DNA of 64,000 nt from assembly GCA_965261775.1 (NCBI GenBank), contig OZ253477.1, forward strand, positions 1,054,001-1,118,000, in the 5' to 3' direction. Source of the DNA: G965261775 sp965261775 (GTDB lineage Bacteria; Pseudomonadota; Gammaproteobacteria; Eutrophobiales; Eutrophobiaceae). Under the pieces are notes generated by a model. The model worked only from the letters and a program-made list of their open reading frames with translations. It ran no database searches and had not been told where the DNA came from. Below, in pieces: positions 44,677 through 53,241 of this stretch. The position numbers and the translations under genes were made by a program. The first letter of the stretch is position 1, and every line of letters starts with the position of its first letter.

Positions 44677-45819
44677 ATGAAAAAGGGGCTACGCGACACT
44701 TGGGCGAATATCCGCTCCCGCACGGAATGGTGGTCGGTGTTCGTCATGATTTTGACGGCGCTGGCGGCGTTGGCGGTAATGCTCATATTTGGCTTTGTTC
44801 CATTGTGGTTCCCGAAGGAATGGGAATGGGGGAAAGACGAGATGTCGATTCTGGAACGAATGAAATTCGCCGCTTATCTGGTGGGTGGGGTATTCCTTAT
44901 TTGGCAGTTGCGAATTTCCAATCGCCGCGCCACGGCTTTGGAAAAAACCGCCGCCAGCGGCGAAAAGGGCAACATTACCGAGCGCTTTAAAAATGCCATT
45001 GAGCATTTGGCTGACGAAATGGATTCCGTGCAAATAGGCGGGATCTACACCCTCTATCATGTCGCCAAAGAGGCGGCGGAATACAAAGAAACGGTGCTTA
45101 AAATCCTCCTCGCGCATCTGCGAAAAATCATGGTGAGGAAAGAAAACCCGGATGACCAGGTCGTCATGGCCATTTTGGATGCCTTGTTTGCACGCCGGGG
45201 TGAAAAGCCACTGTTTGAATCCATTGACTTGTCCTATGTCAATTTGAAGAAAATCGGTCTTAGGGGACCGAGTCTGTTTCCCTATAATTTAAGTACGATC
45301 AGTGGCGCGATGGATTTGGACTTAACCGGGGCTTGGCTCTTGGAAGTCGATTTGAGCGGAGCGGATATGTCGCATTCTGTCTGTGAAAAGACTACCTTTT
45401 ACTTCGCCGTCTGCGTCGGGACAAAGTTCCATTATGCTACATTCAATGGCGCTTCATTCGATGGCGCTTCATGCAATGGCGCTTCATGCAATGGCGCTTC
45501 ATTCTGTGGTGCTTCATTTGATGACGCTTCATTTGTTGGCACCGATCTCAGCGAAGCGGATATGTCGCATTCTGTCTGTGACGGGACCATCTTTAACCAT
45601 GCCGTTTGCGTCGGGACATGGTTTAAAGAGGTTACGTTCAAAGGCGCTTCATTTATTGGCACCGATCTCAGCGAAGCGAATTTTCGTGAGTCAAATATCA
45701 CGGCCGAACAATTGCTTGAGGCAAAAACCCTGTATAAAGCAAAACTCCCGGATGCCGTCCGCGAGGAGATTATGCGGGAGAGGCCGCGGTTGCTTGATAA
45801 GCCGGACGAGGACAAATAG
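44677..45819 (+). CDS. membrane-anchored pentapeptide-repeat protein, copy 1
   Basis: The 380-residue protein has two N-terminal helices (MILTALAALAVMLIFGFVPLWF; FAAYLVGGVFLIWQLRISN), a conserved middle (ITERFKNAIEHLADE, IGGIYTLYHVAKEAAEYKET) and a C-terminal pentapeptide-repeat segment (NGASFDGASCNGASCNGASF, then SFVGTDLSEADMSHS). The middle matches the widespread family in which this block precedes pentapeptide repeats. It follows the restriction-modification gene with five bases between, so the two are probably co-expressed. A membrane effector or anchor role is inferred, not known. Confidence 0.75.
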   Translation: MKKGLRDTWANIRSRTEWWSVFVMILTALAALAVMLIFGFVPLWFPKEWEWGKDEMSILERMKFAAYLVGGVFLIWQLRISNRRATALEKTAASGEKGNITERFKNAIEHLADEMDSVQIGGIYTLYHVAKEAAEYKETVLKILLAHLRKIMVRKENPDDQVVMAILDALFARRGEKPLFESIDLSYVNLKKIGLRGPSLFPYNLSTISGAMDLDLTGAWLLEVDLSGADMSHSVCEKTTFYFAVCVGTKFHYATFNGASFDGASCNGASCNGASFCGASFDDASFVGTDLSEADMSHSVCDGTIFNHAVCVGTWFKEVTFKGASFIGTDLSEANFRESNITAEQLLEAKTLYKAKLPDAVREEIMRERPRLLDKPDEDK

Positions 45820-45911
45820 AGTTTGTCGGGTCTTCCCTCACGCCACCGCTGGAACGGCAATACAGGTTTAATCACCCCCGCATGATTCCCCCGAATACTT
45901 CCCGACCCTGA

Positions 45912-46249
45912 ATGTCCGAAATGAAACTCGCCCTGCTGTGTGTTACCACCTGCAAGCGCCCGCGGGGGTTGATGTGGCTTTGAACGGTGAGGAGGGAAAC
46001 GGGACTCGTTGGAGCGGGGTTCCGGAGCGGGCGTGGCATTACCGGATAGGGGGATATCCGGTGTTGAAGAAGTGGCTGTCTTATCGTCAGGGGTCGGTGT
46101 CGGGTCGGGATTTGCGGGATGAGGAGGTGCTGCATTTCACCGGGATGGTTCGGCGCTTGTCGGGTCTGGTTTTGTCGGGTCCGGAGCTGGACGCGAATTA
46201 TCAGGCGGTGCGGGATGATTCGGCGGAATGGAGGGAAGTGATAAAATAG
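45912..46249 (+). pseudogene. chimeric remnant: glycosyltransferase start joined to methyltransferase tail
   Basis: The first 53 bases equal the beginning of the glycosyltransferase at 48895 (MSEMKLALLCVTTCKRP). They are joined at GCCCGCG to a copy of the last 90 codons of the restriction-modification gene, here in an open frame (NGTRWSGVPERAWHYRIGGY ... DDSAEWREVIK). The junction marks the recombination point of the tandem amplification. Confidence 0.75.
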
Positions 46250-46257
46250 GCGGCGTG

Positions 46258-47403
46258 ATGCAAAAATTGCGCGACAAGGTACTCCCCAAACTCCTTTGGG
46301 CAGGGAAACGGATTTTCGCCGTCTTAATGCTGGCGGCGCTGGTGGTGTTCGGCGCGGCCGATTTCGCCCATCTGTTTTTGCCCGACGAGTGGATGCAGGA
46401 AAAAACGCTGGTTTTGGAGTGGGTGCAGTTCGCCGCTTATTTGGCGGCAGTCGGGATTGTTATCTGGAAGTGGCGGGGCATTCAATCGTGGGGCAAGCGG
46501 CTTCTTGACTTGCGAAAGCAGTGGCCGGTCTCCGACATGATTTTGGCGGCGTTGGCAGTCATGGGGATCATTGGTTTCGCCCCTCTTTTGCTTCCGAAGG
46601 AATGGATGGCGCCGGATACCTCCGTTCTGCAGCGACTTCAATTCGCCGCTTATCTGGTGGGTGGAGGATTCCTTATTTGGCAGTTGCGAATTTCCAATCG
46701 CCGCGCCACGGCTTTGGAAAAAACTGCCGCCAGCGGCGAAAAGGGCAACATTACCGAGCGCTTTAAAAATGCCATTGAGCATTTGGCTGACGATAATGGT
46801 TCCGTGCAAACAGGCGGAATCTACACCCTCTATCATGTCGCCAAAGAGGCGGCGGAATACAAAGAAACGGTGCTTAAAATCCTCCTCGCGCATCTGCGAA
46901 AAATCACGGCGGAAAAAGAAGAGCCGGTTGACCAGGTCGTCATGGCCATTTGGGATGCCTTGTTTGCACGCCGGGGTGAAAAGCCATTGTTTGAGGCCGT
47001 TGACTTGTCCTATGTCAATTTGAAAGGAATTGGACTGAGGGGAATGCGGCCGTTTTTTTATAATTTAAGTACGATCGGGCGTGCGATGGATTTGGACTTA
47101 ACCGGGGCTTGGTTCGGGAGCGCCAATTTGAGCGGAGCGCATATATCGTTCGCTATCTGTGAAAGGACCAATTTTAATCACGCCGTCTGTGTCGGGACAC
47201 ACTTCTATTTCATAAAGAAATTCGAAAATGCTTCATTTATTGACGCTGATCTCAGCGAAGCGAATTTTCTTGAGTCAAATATCACGGCTGAACAGTTGCT
47301 CGGGGCAAAAACCCTGTATAAAGCAAAACTCCCGGACGCCGTCCGCAAGGAGATTATGCGGGAGAGGCCGCGGTTGCTTGACAAGCCGGACGAGGACAAA
47401 TAG
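46258..47403 (+). CDS. membrane-anchored pentapeptide-repeat protein, copy 2 (four helices)
   Basis: The 381-residue protein is like copy 1 but with the helical hairpin present twice: LMLAALVVFGAADFAHLFL with FAAYLAAVGIVIW, then ILAALAVMGIIGFAPLLL with FAAYLVGGGFLIWQ. The conserved middle (ITERFKNAIEHLADDNGSVQ) is almost unchanged, while the pentapeptide segment is shorter and altered (NASFIDADLSEANF). The start may also be the GTG one codon before. The tail ITAEQLLGAKTLYKAKLPDA is shared by all copies. Confidence 0.72.
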   Translation: MQKLRDKVLPKLLWAGKRIFAVLMLAALVVFGAADFAHLFLPDEWMQEKTLVLEWVQFAAYLAAVGIVIWKWRGIQSWGKRLLDLRKQWPVSDMILAALAVMGIIGFAPLLLPKEWMAPDTSVLQRLQFAAYLVGGGFLIWQLRISNRRATALEKTAASGEKGNITERFKNAIEHLADDNGSVQTGGIYTLYHVAKEAAEYKETVLKILLAHLRKITAEKEEPVDQVVMAIWDALFARRGEKPLFEAVDLSYVNLKGIGLRGMRPFFYNLSTIGRAMDLDLTGAWFGSANLSGAHISFAICERTNFNHAVCVGTHFYFIKKFENASFIDADLSEANFLESNITAEQLLGAKTLYKAKLPDAVRKEIMRERPRLLDKPDEDK

Positions 47404-47494
47404 AGTTTGTCAGGTCTTTCCTCACGCCACCGCTGCAACAGCAATACAGATTTAATCGCCCCCGCATGATTCCGCGAATGCTTCCCGACCCTGA

Positions 47495-47802
47495 ATGTCC
47501 GAAATGAAACTCGCCCTGCTGTGCGTTACCACCTGCAAGCGCCCGCGGGGATTGATGTGACTTTGAACGGTGAGGAGGGGAGCGGGACTCGCTGGAGCGG
47601 GGTTCTGGAGCGGGCGTGGCATTACCGGATTGGTGGATATCCGGTGTTGAAGAGGTGGCTTTCGTATCGTCAGGGGTCGGTGTTGGGTCGGGATTTGCGG
47701 GGTGAGGAGGCGTTGCATTTCACCGGGATGGTTCGGCTGCTTGTCGGGTCTGGTTTTGCCGGGTCCGGAGCTGGACGCGAATTATCAGGCGGTGCGGGAT
47801 GA
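47495..47802 (+). pseudogene. second chimeric remnant, frameshifted
   Basis: Same build as 45912-46249: glycosyltransferase start fused to the methyltransferase tail. Here the open frame changes after HFTGMVR because of a one-base difference and runs on as RLLVGSGFAGSGAG, so it is more decayed. Confidence 0.7.
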
Positions 47803-47837
47803 TTCGGCGAAATGGGGGAAGTGATAAAACAGGCGGC

Positions 47838-48803
47838 ATGAAAAAGTGGCTACGCGACACTTGGGCAAATATCCGCTCCAGCGCGGAATGGTGGCCAGCG
47901 TTTGCCATGATGGCGGCGCTGACGGCATTGGTGGTAATGCTCATATTTGGCTTTGTTCCATTGTGGTTCCCGGAGGAATGGAAATGGGGGAAAGACGAGA
48001 TGTCGATTCTGAAACGAATGAAATTCGCCGGTTATCTGGTGGGTGGGGTATTCTTTATTTGGCAGTTGGAAATTATGTGGCGGTTGGAAATTTCCAGGTA
48101 CCTCGCCACGGCTTTGGGAAAAACCGCCGCCAGCGGCGAAAAGTGCGACATTATTGAGCGCTATAAAAATGCCTTTGAGCATTTGGCTCACGAAACGGAT
48201 TCCATGCAAACAGGCGGAATCCACATCCTCCATCATATCGCCAAAGAGGAGGAGGAGGAACACAAAGAAACGGTGCTTGAAGCCCTCCTCATGTATCTGC
48301 AAAAAATCACGGCGGAAAAAGAAGATCCGGTTAACCAGACCGTTATGGCCATTTGGGATGCCTTGTTTGCACGCCGGGGTGAAAAGCCATTGTTTGATGC
48401 CGTTGACTTGTCCCATGTTAATTTGAAAGGAATTGGTCTTGGGGAAATGCTGCTGTTTCCTTATAATTTAAGCACGATCAATGGCGCGAGAGAGTTGGAC
48501 TTAACCGGGGCTTTTTTCGAGAGCGCCAATTTAAGCGGAGCGGATATGTCGCATTCTGTCTGTGACGGGACCATCTTTAACCATGCCGCCTGCGTCGGGA
48601 CACGGTTTAAAGAAGTTACGTTCAAGGGCGCTTCGTTTATTGACGCCGATCTCAGAGAAGCGGATTTTCGTAAGTCAAATATCACGGGCGAACAATTGCT
48701 CTGGGCAAAAACCCTGTATAAAGCAAAACTCCCGCCTGCCGTCCGCAAGGAGATTATGCGGGTGAGTCCGCGGTTGCTTGACAAGCCGGACGAGGACAAA
48801 TAG
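47838..48803 (+). CDS. membrane-anchored pentapeptide-repeat protein, copy 3
   Basis: The 321-residue protein keeps the N-terminal helices (AFMMAALTALVVMLIFGFVP; FAGYLVGGVFFIWQLEI), the middle domain with more changes (IIERYKNAFEHLAHETDSMQ, HILHHIAKEEEEEHKET) and a short pentapeptide stretch (SANLSGADMSHSVCDG). It is the most diverged of the three. It is followed by the intact glycosyltransferase gene. Confidence 0.72.
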   Translation: MKKWLRDTWANIRSSAEWWPAFAMMAALTALVVMLIFGFVPLWFPEEWKWGKDEMSILKRMKFAGYLVGGVFFIWQLEIMWRLEISRYLATALGKTAASGEKCDIIERYKNAFEHLAHETDSMQTGGIHILHHIAKEEEEEHKETVLEALLMYLQKITAEKEDPVNQTVMAIWDALFARRGEKPLFDAVDLSHVNLKGIGLGEMLLFPYNLSTINGARELDLTGAFFESANLSGADMSHSVCDGTIFNHAACVGTRFKEVTFKGASFIDADLREADFRKSNITGEQLLWAKTLYKAKLPPAVRKEIMRVSPRLLDKPDEDK

Positions 48804-48894
48804 AATTTGTCGGGTCTTTCCTCACGCCACCGCTGCAGCAGCAATACAGATTTAATCGCCCCCGCATGATTCCGCGAATGCTTCCCGACCCTGA

Positions 48895-49815
48895 ATGTCC
48901 GAAATGAAACTCGCCCTGCTGTGCGTTACCACCTGCAAGCGCCCGCGCATGCTGGAGGCGGCGCTGGAGTCGCTGGAGCGTGCCGGAGTCGCCCGGGGAT
49001 GGACGGCGAAAATGCTGGTGCTGGACAACGACGCCGCGGAGACCGCCCGTCCGGTTTTTGAGGCAAAATCCGCAAGCGCCGTGTTTCCCGTTCGCTACGC
49101 GGTGGAGTCACGGCGCGGATTGTCTGTTGTCCGCAACCGCGCCATAGAGGAGGCGCTGGCCGAAAACGCCGACGCGCTGGTTTTCTTTGACGACGATCAG
49201 GTCGCCCATCCGGGCTGTTTGCGCTCTCTTTTGGAGGACATGGAAAAATCCGGCGCGGATATCATTAACGGTCTCGTGACCCGTGTCTGGCCGGGGAATG
49301 CCCGCCCGTGGTGGGCGCCGAAAGACCGTCTTCCGCCGCAAAACGGGCCGGAAAAAACCGGCGCCTGCGCCACCAACCTGACCGCATTCGCCCGCTGCGT
49401 GATTTCGCAGATGCGCTTTGATGAGCGTTTTAACTTCAGCGGATTTGAGGACATTGAATATACCCGCCGCGCAGTCGGGGCGGGTTTTACGGTTTTTCAC
49501 TCCGCCCGCTCCCGCGCTGACAATTATGTCGCGCCCGTCCGCGCCACCTTTGGCAACTACGCCAGGAGGCTGTGGGGCGGTAACGCGGCACAGGCGCAGA
49601 TTTTCAAGGACTCCAACCCGCACGGGGCGCATCGCCTGACATTAAAAGGATTGGGAAAAGTGATCAAGGGCGTTTCGCTGTGTGCGCTGGTGCCGTTTTC
49701 GCCGCGCAGGTTCGGGCAAAAGGCGGCGAAGAACATCATCGCCGGGGGCGGCATGATTTGCGGCGTGTGCGCCTTTGGCAACTACGAAAGATACCGCGAG
49801 ATTGAGGGAGAGTAG
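48895..49815 (+). CDS. family 2 (GT-A) glycosyltransferase
   Basis: The 306-residue protein begins KLALLCVTTCKRPRMLEAAL with the GT2 fold, the metal-binding FFDDDQVAHPG motif, CATNLTAFARCVI and FSGFEDIEYTRRAVGAGF (ED catalytic region). A hydrophobic, Gly-rich C-terminus (AGGGMICGVCAFGNYERY) follows. It should add a sugar in surface-glycan assembly. Fragments of its 5-prime or 3-prime end recur at 45912, 47495, 50666, 53075 and 56095, so it is a hot spot of recombination. Confidence 0.85.
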   Translation: MSEMKLALLCVTTCKRPRMLEAALESLERAGVARGWTAKMLVLDNDAAETARPVFEAKSASAVFPVRYAVESRRGLSVVRNRAIEEALAENADALVFFDDDQVAHPGCLRSLLEDMEKSGADIINGLVTRVWPGNARPWWAPKDRLPPQNGPEKTGACATNLTAFARCVISQMRFDERFNFSGFEDIEYTRRAVGAGFTVFHSARSRADNYVAPVRATFGNYARRLWGGNAAQAQIFKDSNPHGAHRLTLKGLGKVIKGVSLCALVPFSPRRFGQKAAKNIIAGGGMICGVCAFGNYERYREIEGE

Positions 49816-49829
49816 CACAGATCAGGGTG

Positions 49830-50420
49830 CGCAGGATTGTTGGGATTTTGGCGCGGGGGAGTCAAGGCGGGTGCGCAGATTTTCAAAAATAGAATTGGCT
49901 GGCCGCCGCACGTTCTTGTCGAAATTTGCGCGGCGCATCGCCTCATTCCACAAATGGACAGCGTGCGCGTTTTCCAGGTGCGCCATTCCGTCCAATGGAC
50001 GGGATAAAAACATTAAGGCGGATGGACAAAGAGAATCAATCCATGACCGGGCACGGCTTGTCCGAATAATTTGGGCCATTTTGTGTGAACTTCACGGAAC
50101 CGGGCTGATTCCCCCGCCGCAAACGCCGCCAGAAAAGACACCAGCGCCCGGCGGGTGAACTCCAGGACAACGGCGAAAAAGGCCGGCAGCATCGCGCCAC
50201 CATGTCGCACGAAAGGGAATGTCCGGCAGGAAAACGGAGAATGCCGACAGCCACCCTGTCACCCGCTCTGGTTGCCAAAAACAACTTCCTCCGAAAAATC
50301 AAACGGGCGCAGGCAGACAACATCCATGTCTACCCACCAACCGCCGTGCGTCAGCAGCATCTCCCCTCGGCACAAATTCGAGAATCCCGCCACCGATCCG
50401 ATTCCCGCGCCAGACGGATG
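49830..50420 (-). pseudogene. broken copy of the DXD glycosyltransferase at 51671-52498
   Basis: The minus strand repeats about 590 bases of that gene (GGWWVDMDVVCLRPFDFSEE, AVHLWNEAMRRANFDKN), but frameshifts and a missing N-terminus split it into several short frames. The plus-strand glycosyltransferase ends just before it. Confidence 0.75.
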
Positions 50421-50444
50421 AAATGGATCCGCAAACCACAACCT

Positions 50445-50575
50445 GTATCACGGACGAACAGTTGCTCAAAGCAAAAATCCTGTATGAAGCAGCGCACCCG
50501 GACGCCGTCCGCGAGGAGATTATGCAGAAAAGACCGCGGTTGCTTGACAAGCCCGACGAGGACAAATCCAGTTTG
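50445..50575 (+). pseudogene. C-terminal remnant of the membrane pentapeptide family
   Basis: The frame reads ITDEQLLKAKILYEAAHPDA and then VREEIMQKRPRLLDKPDEDK, matching the shared tail of the three tandem copies. The rest of the gene is absent. A fourth, deleted unit of the amplified segment. Confidence 0.7.
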
Positions 50576-50665
50576 CTGGATTTTCCCTCGCGCTACCGCT
50601 GGAGCGGCAGTACAGAGAAGGTTTAATCACCTCCGCCTGATTCCCCGAATACTTCCCGAACCCGA

Positions 50666-50891
50666 ATGTCCGAAATGAAACTCGCCCTGCTGTGCGTGAC
50701 CATCTGCAGGCGCCCGCGTTATTGTTCTGGACGATTCTCATCGCGCCATTAAACATTATCGCGTCCGCGAGGAATTGCAAAACAATTCCGAATGGCGAAC
50801 GATTCTGGAGCGCCAGGACGACCGAAACGGATGGTGTTTTTTGTCGGGCAGCACTGAAAAATGCAGTGCGCGAAATTTTTGCGGCGGCTAA
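50666..50891 (+). pseudogene. glycosyltransferase start joined to a methyltransferase-like tail
   Basis: The first 50 bases repeat the start of the glycosyltransferase at 48895. From 50715 an open stretch reads VIVLDDSHRAIKHYRVREEL and then SEWRTILERQDDRNGWCFLS, which looks like the end of a class I methyltransferase. No complete gene is present. The tail overlaps the end of the following minus-strand gene. Confidence 0.45.
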
Positions 50892-51664
50892 CGATTAACG
50901 GAGCGGCTTTCCGCCTTTCTCGGCGGATGCATCCGGCAATACAAAAACTGCCCCCAGCGGTCGCCTTTTCGCAAAAGGGAACCGGCAATTTTTTCCGCCA
51001 AGTTGCGCGACGGGGGCGTAGTGCCCACGATTGTTGTCTCTGCGCCTGATTGTCGCGCAGGCGGTGGGTCCACAAAATAAAACGCCACACCGTTTTTCCA
51101 GTATTCGGCGTAAATCGCATCTATTCCAGCGCGAATTTCATAGCAATAGTCCAGCAGTTTTTCCGCCGCCGGACGGCGAATGACATAGGCCGCAGTTGTC
51201 CACACTCGCCGCTTGTGCCGCGCCAAACGCCGCCCGACGCCGATATCGCCCAAAATGCAGTCAATCGGGCGGTTGTCCCCGCCCGACAGCAGTATCAATT
51301 CCCACTGCCAGCCGACTTCCGGCAGACACGAAACCACCTCAAAAAAATCCTCGTCCCACACCGCATCGTCCTCCAGAACGACAGCAGATTCAATTTTTTC
51401 GTCAACGATTCGCCGCCACAAATTATAGTGGCTCAAATAGCAGCCGATTTCCCCGCACAGGAGTTGATACCTGAATTTGACGCGGTATTTTTTCGGATTC
51501 AGGCGGCCGGCGAGTTCGGTCAAGTCCAGCGTCGCGCCGTCAACTGCATCCACAATTTCGTGGGAAACACCGGCCGAATCCAGGCGATGGCAAATGTCCG
51601 CCCGTCGCTCTGTCGCTCGCGCAAGCGAAATCACAAAAATCGGCGGCAAAGAATCGGGCAGCAT
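50888..51664 (-). CDS. family 25 glycosyltransferase
   Basis: The 258-residue protein begins LPPIFVISLARATERRADIC with the GT25 pattern, CGEIGCYLSHYNLWRRIVDE and the acidic VVLEDDAVWDEDFF, followed by TTAAYVIRRPAAEKLLD. The family adds galactose or related sugars to lipopolysaccharide. I chose the ATG over a TTG two codons earlier. It follows the DXD glycosyltransferase after six bases on the same strand. Confidence 0.87.
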   Translation of the reverse strand: MLPDSLPPIFVISLARATERRADICHRLDSAGVSHEIVDAVDGATLDLTELAGRLNPKKYRVKFRYQLLCGEIGCYLSHYNLWRRIVDEKIESAVVLEDDAVWDEDFFEVVSCLPEVGWQWELILLSGGDNRPIDCILGDIGVGRRLARHKRRVWTTAAYVIRRPAAEKLLDYCYEIRAGIDAIYAEYWKNGVAFYFVDPPPARQSGAETTIVGTTPPSRNLAEKIAGSLLRKGDRWGQFLYCRMHPPRKAESRSVNR

Positions 51665-51670
51665 ATGCAA

Positions 51671-52498
51671 TTATGGCGCGGGATCAAATTTGGCGCGCAG
51701 ATTCTCAAAAACCGAATCGGCGGGAAACCGCCCGTTCTTGTCGAAATTTTCACGGCGCATTAGTTCATTCCACAAGTGGATAGCGTGGGCTCCATTCAAG
51801 CGATTCATTCCATCCGCAAGCGTTCCGTCAAAAACCCCGCGCCATTCCGTCCAATGGACGGGATAAAAACATTGCTGCGGGTGAGCAAAGAGAATCAATC
51901 CATGATGGGCCACGGCTTGTCCGAATAATTTGGGGCCAGTTTGTGAGAACTTCACGGAACCGGGCTGATTCCCCTGTCGAAAACGCCGCCAGAAAAGACG
52001 CCAGCGTTCGGCGGGTGAACTCCAGGACAACGGCGAAAAAGGCCGGTGGCATCGCGCCACCATGTCGCGCGAAAGGGGATGTCCGGCAGGAAAACGGAGA
52101 ACGCTGACAGCCGCACTGTCACCGTTCTGGTTGCCAAAAACAACTTCCTCCGAAAAATCAAACGGGCGCAGGCAGACAACATCCATGTCCACCCACCAAC
52201 CGCCGTGCGTCAACAGCAATTCCCAGCGAAAAAAATTCGAAAATCCAGCCAACGAACCGATTTCCGCACCAGACGAATAACGGAAAACCTTTTCTTTTGG
52301 CAAGATGTCGCGGGCATCGCGCAAATCCGCACCGGACGGGACATTGCCGATTTCGTCATAGGCGTAAAGATGAAACGGATACCCGTTTGCCAAAAATGAC
52401 GCAATACACAGGCGCTCCACAGCAGACAACGTATCGCCAATCCAGAGAGATCGAATCGGCTCGCGGGAAACGGCGGACGCTTGGGAAGCAGGAGACAT
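51671..52498 (-). CDS. DXD glycosyltransferase (Gly_transf_sug/GT32-like)
   Basis: The 275-residue protein contains IRSLWIGDTLSAVERLCIAS, LYAYDEIGNVPSG and LLTHGGWWVDMDVVCLRPFD, where the DMD triad binds metal and sugar nucleotide. This is the pattern of capsule and lipopolysaccharide glycosyltransferases of the GT32 type. The chosen ATG lies 75 codons inside the longest frame. A broken copy lies at 49830-50420. Confidence 0.82.
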   Translation of the reverse strand: MSPASQASAVSREPIRSLWIGDTLSAVERLCIASFLANGYPFHLYAYDEIGNVPSGADLRDARDILPKEKVFRYSSGAEIGSLAGFSNFFRWELLLTHGGWWVDMDVVCLRPFDFSEEVVFGNQNGDSAAVSVLRFPAGHPLSRDMVARCHRPFSPLSWSSPAERWRLFWRRFRQGNQPGSVKFSQTGPKLFGQAVAHHGLILFAHPQQCFYPVHWTEWRGVFDGTLADGMNRLNGAHAIHLWNELMRRENFDKNGRFPADSVFENLRAKFDPAP

Positions 52499-52517
52499 TC
52501 CGCGAATTATACAGGAC

Positions 52518-52895
52518 TCACCCCGCTCTGCTAAATTTTTTCTTGTTGCCCTGAAAATGCCTAACGGCATCCGCGAGGTGTTGCGCCCATGTGAAATTCT
52601 GATCCTCCATATACACATACCACCGGCCGTTATCGAGACGAGAGGGCTCGCCCTTGCCATTTTTGTGTTTGTAATCCACTCCCATCTCATCCCACACTTG
52701 CGCGATTTTCCGCGAGACCCCAAACATCATCCCCATAGTAACGCGATCGGTGGTATTAACCTTCCCTCCCGCCCGGGCTTTAGCGGAAGAAGAGTCGGCC
52801 TGCAACCACAGCGGCTTGAGTTCGGAAGCGAAAGTACGCAATCCTCCGGCCTCTTTCCAAAAGGCATTGGTTGTCGCTTGACTCGTTGACGACAT
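52518..52895 (-). CDS. hypothetical protein, 125 residues
   Basis: A Lys/Arg-rich soluble protein beginning MSSTSQATTNAFWKEAGGLR. AAGGAG lies ten bases before the ATG. It contains ARAGGKVNTTDRVTMGMMFG and VSRKIAQVWDEMGVDYKHK, which suggests a short helix-turn region, and WYVYMEDQNFTWAQHLADAV near the end. No family recognised; it stands between glycan genes and could encode a DNA-binding or accessory protein. Confidence 0.6.
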   Translation of the reverse strand: MSSTSQATTNAFWKEAGGLRTFASELKPLWLQADSSSAKARAGGKVNTTDRVTMGMMFGVSRKIAQVWDEMGVDYKHKNGKGEPSRLDNGRWYVYMEDQNFTWAQHLADAVRHFQGNKKKFSRAG

Positions 52896-53074
52896 TGTCG
52901 GTTTTCTCCTTGTTTTAATGGGTGCGAAATGCATTATAGCGCTCATTCCCGCCCCGGCCAGAAATGCATTTTCCCGAAAACAACCGACCACCAGAGGACT
53001 CGCAGGCGGACGCGGGAAAGCGCCCGGCGCCCGAATTCGCTTTCGCACAGTTTTTCGGCGAAAGCCGGAAATTT

Positions 53075-53206
53075 GCGCCAGTGCCGTTTTCGCCGCGCAG
53101 GTTCGGGCAAAAGGCGGCGAAGAACATCATCGCCGGGGGCGGCATGATTTGCGGCGTGTGCACCTTTGGCAACTACGAAAGATACCGCGAGATTGAGGGA
53201 GAGTAA
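53075..53206 (+). pseudogene. 3-prime fragment of the GT2 glycosyltransferase
   Basis: The frame reads PVPFSPRRFGQKAAKNIIAG and ICGVCTFGNYERYREIEGE, nearly identical to the last 42 residues of the gene at 48895-49815. The upstream part is missing. Confidence 0.75.
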
Positions 53207-53241
53207 TCCAGGCTTCCCCACGTTACCGTGGCATCAAAGAT

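Larger units (their letters stand above)
44401..48894 (+). repeat. tandem triplication: methyltransferase tail plus membrane pentapeptide gene
   Basis: Three successive units begin with the same DNA (TTTGAACGGTGAGGAGG at 44401, 45979 and 47562; spacing 1578 and 1583 bases). Each unit holds the 3-prime end of the restriction-modification gene, one membrane pentapeptide gene and a short 3-prime spacer. Units 1 and 2 end with 53 bases of the start of the glycosyltransferase gene that is intact at 48895. The copies have diverged, so the amplification is not recent. Confidence 0.85.
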
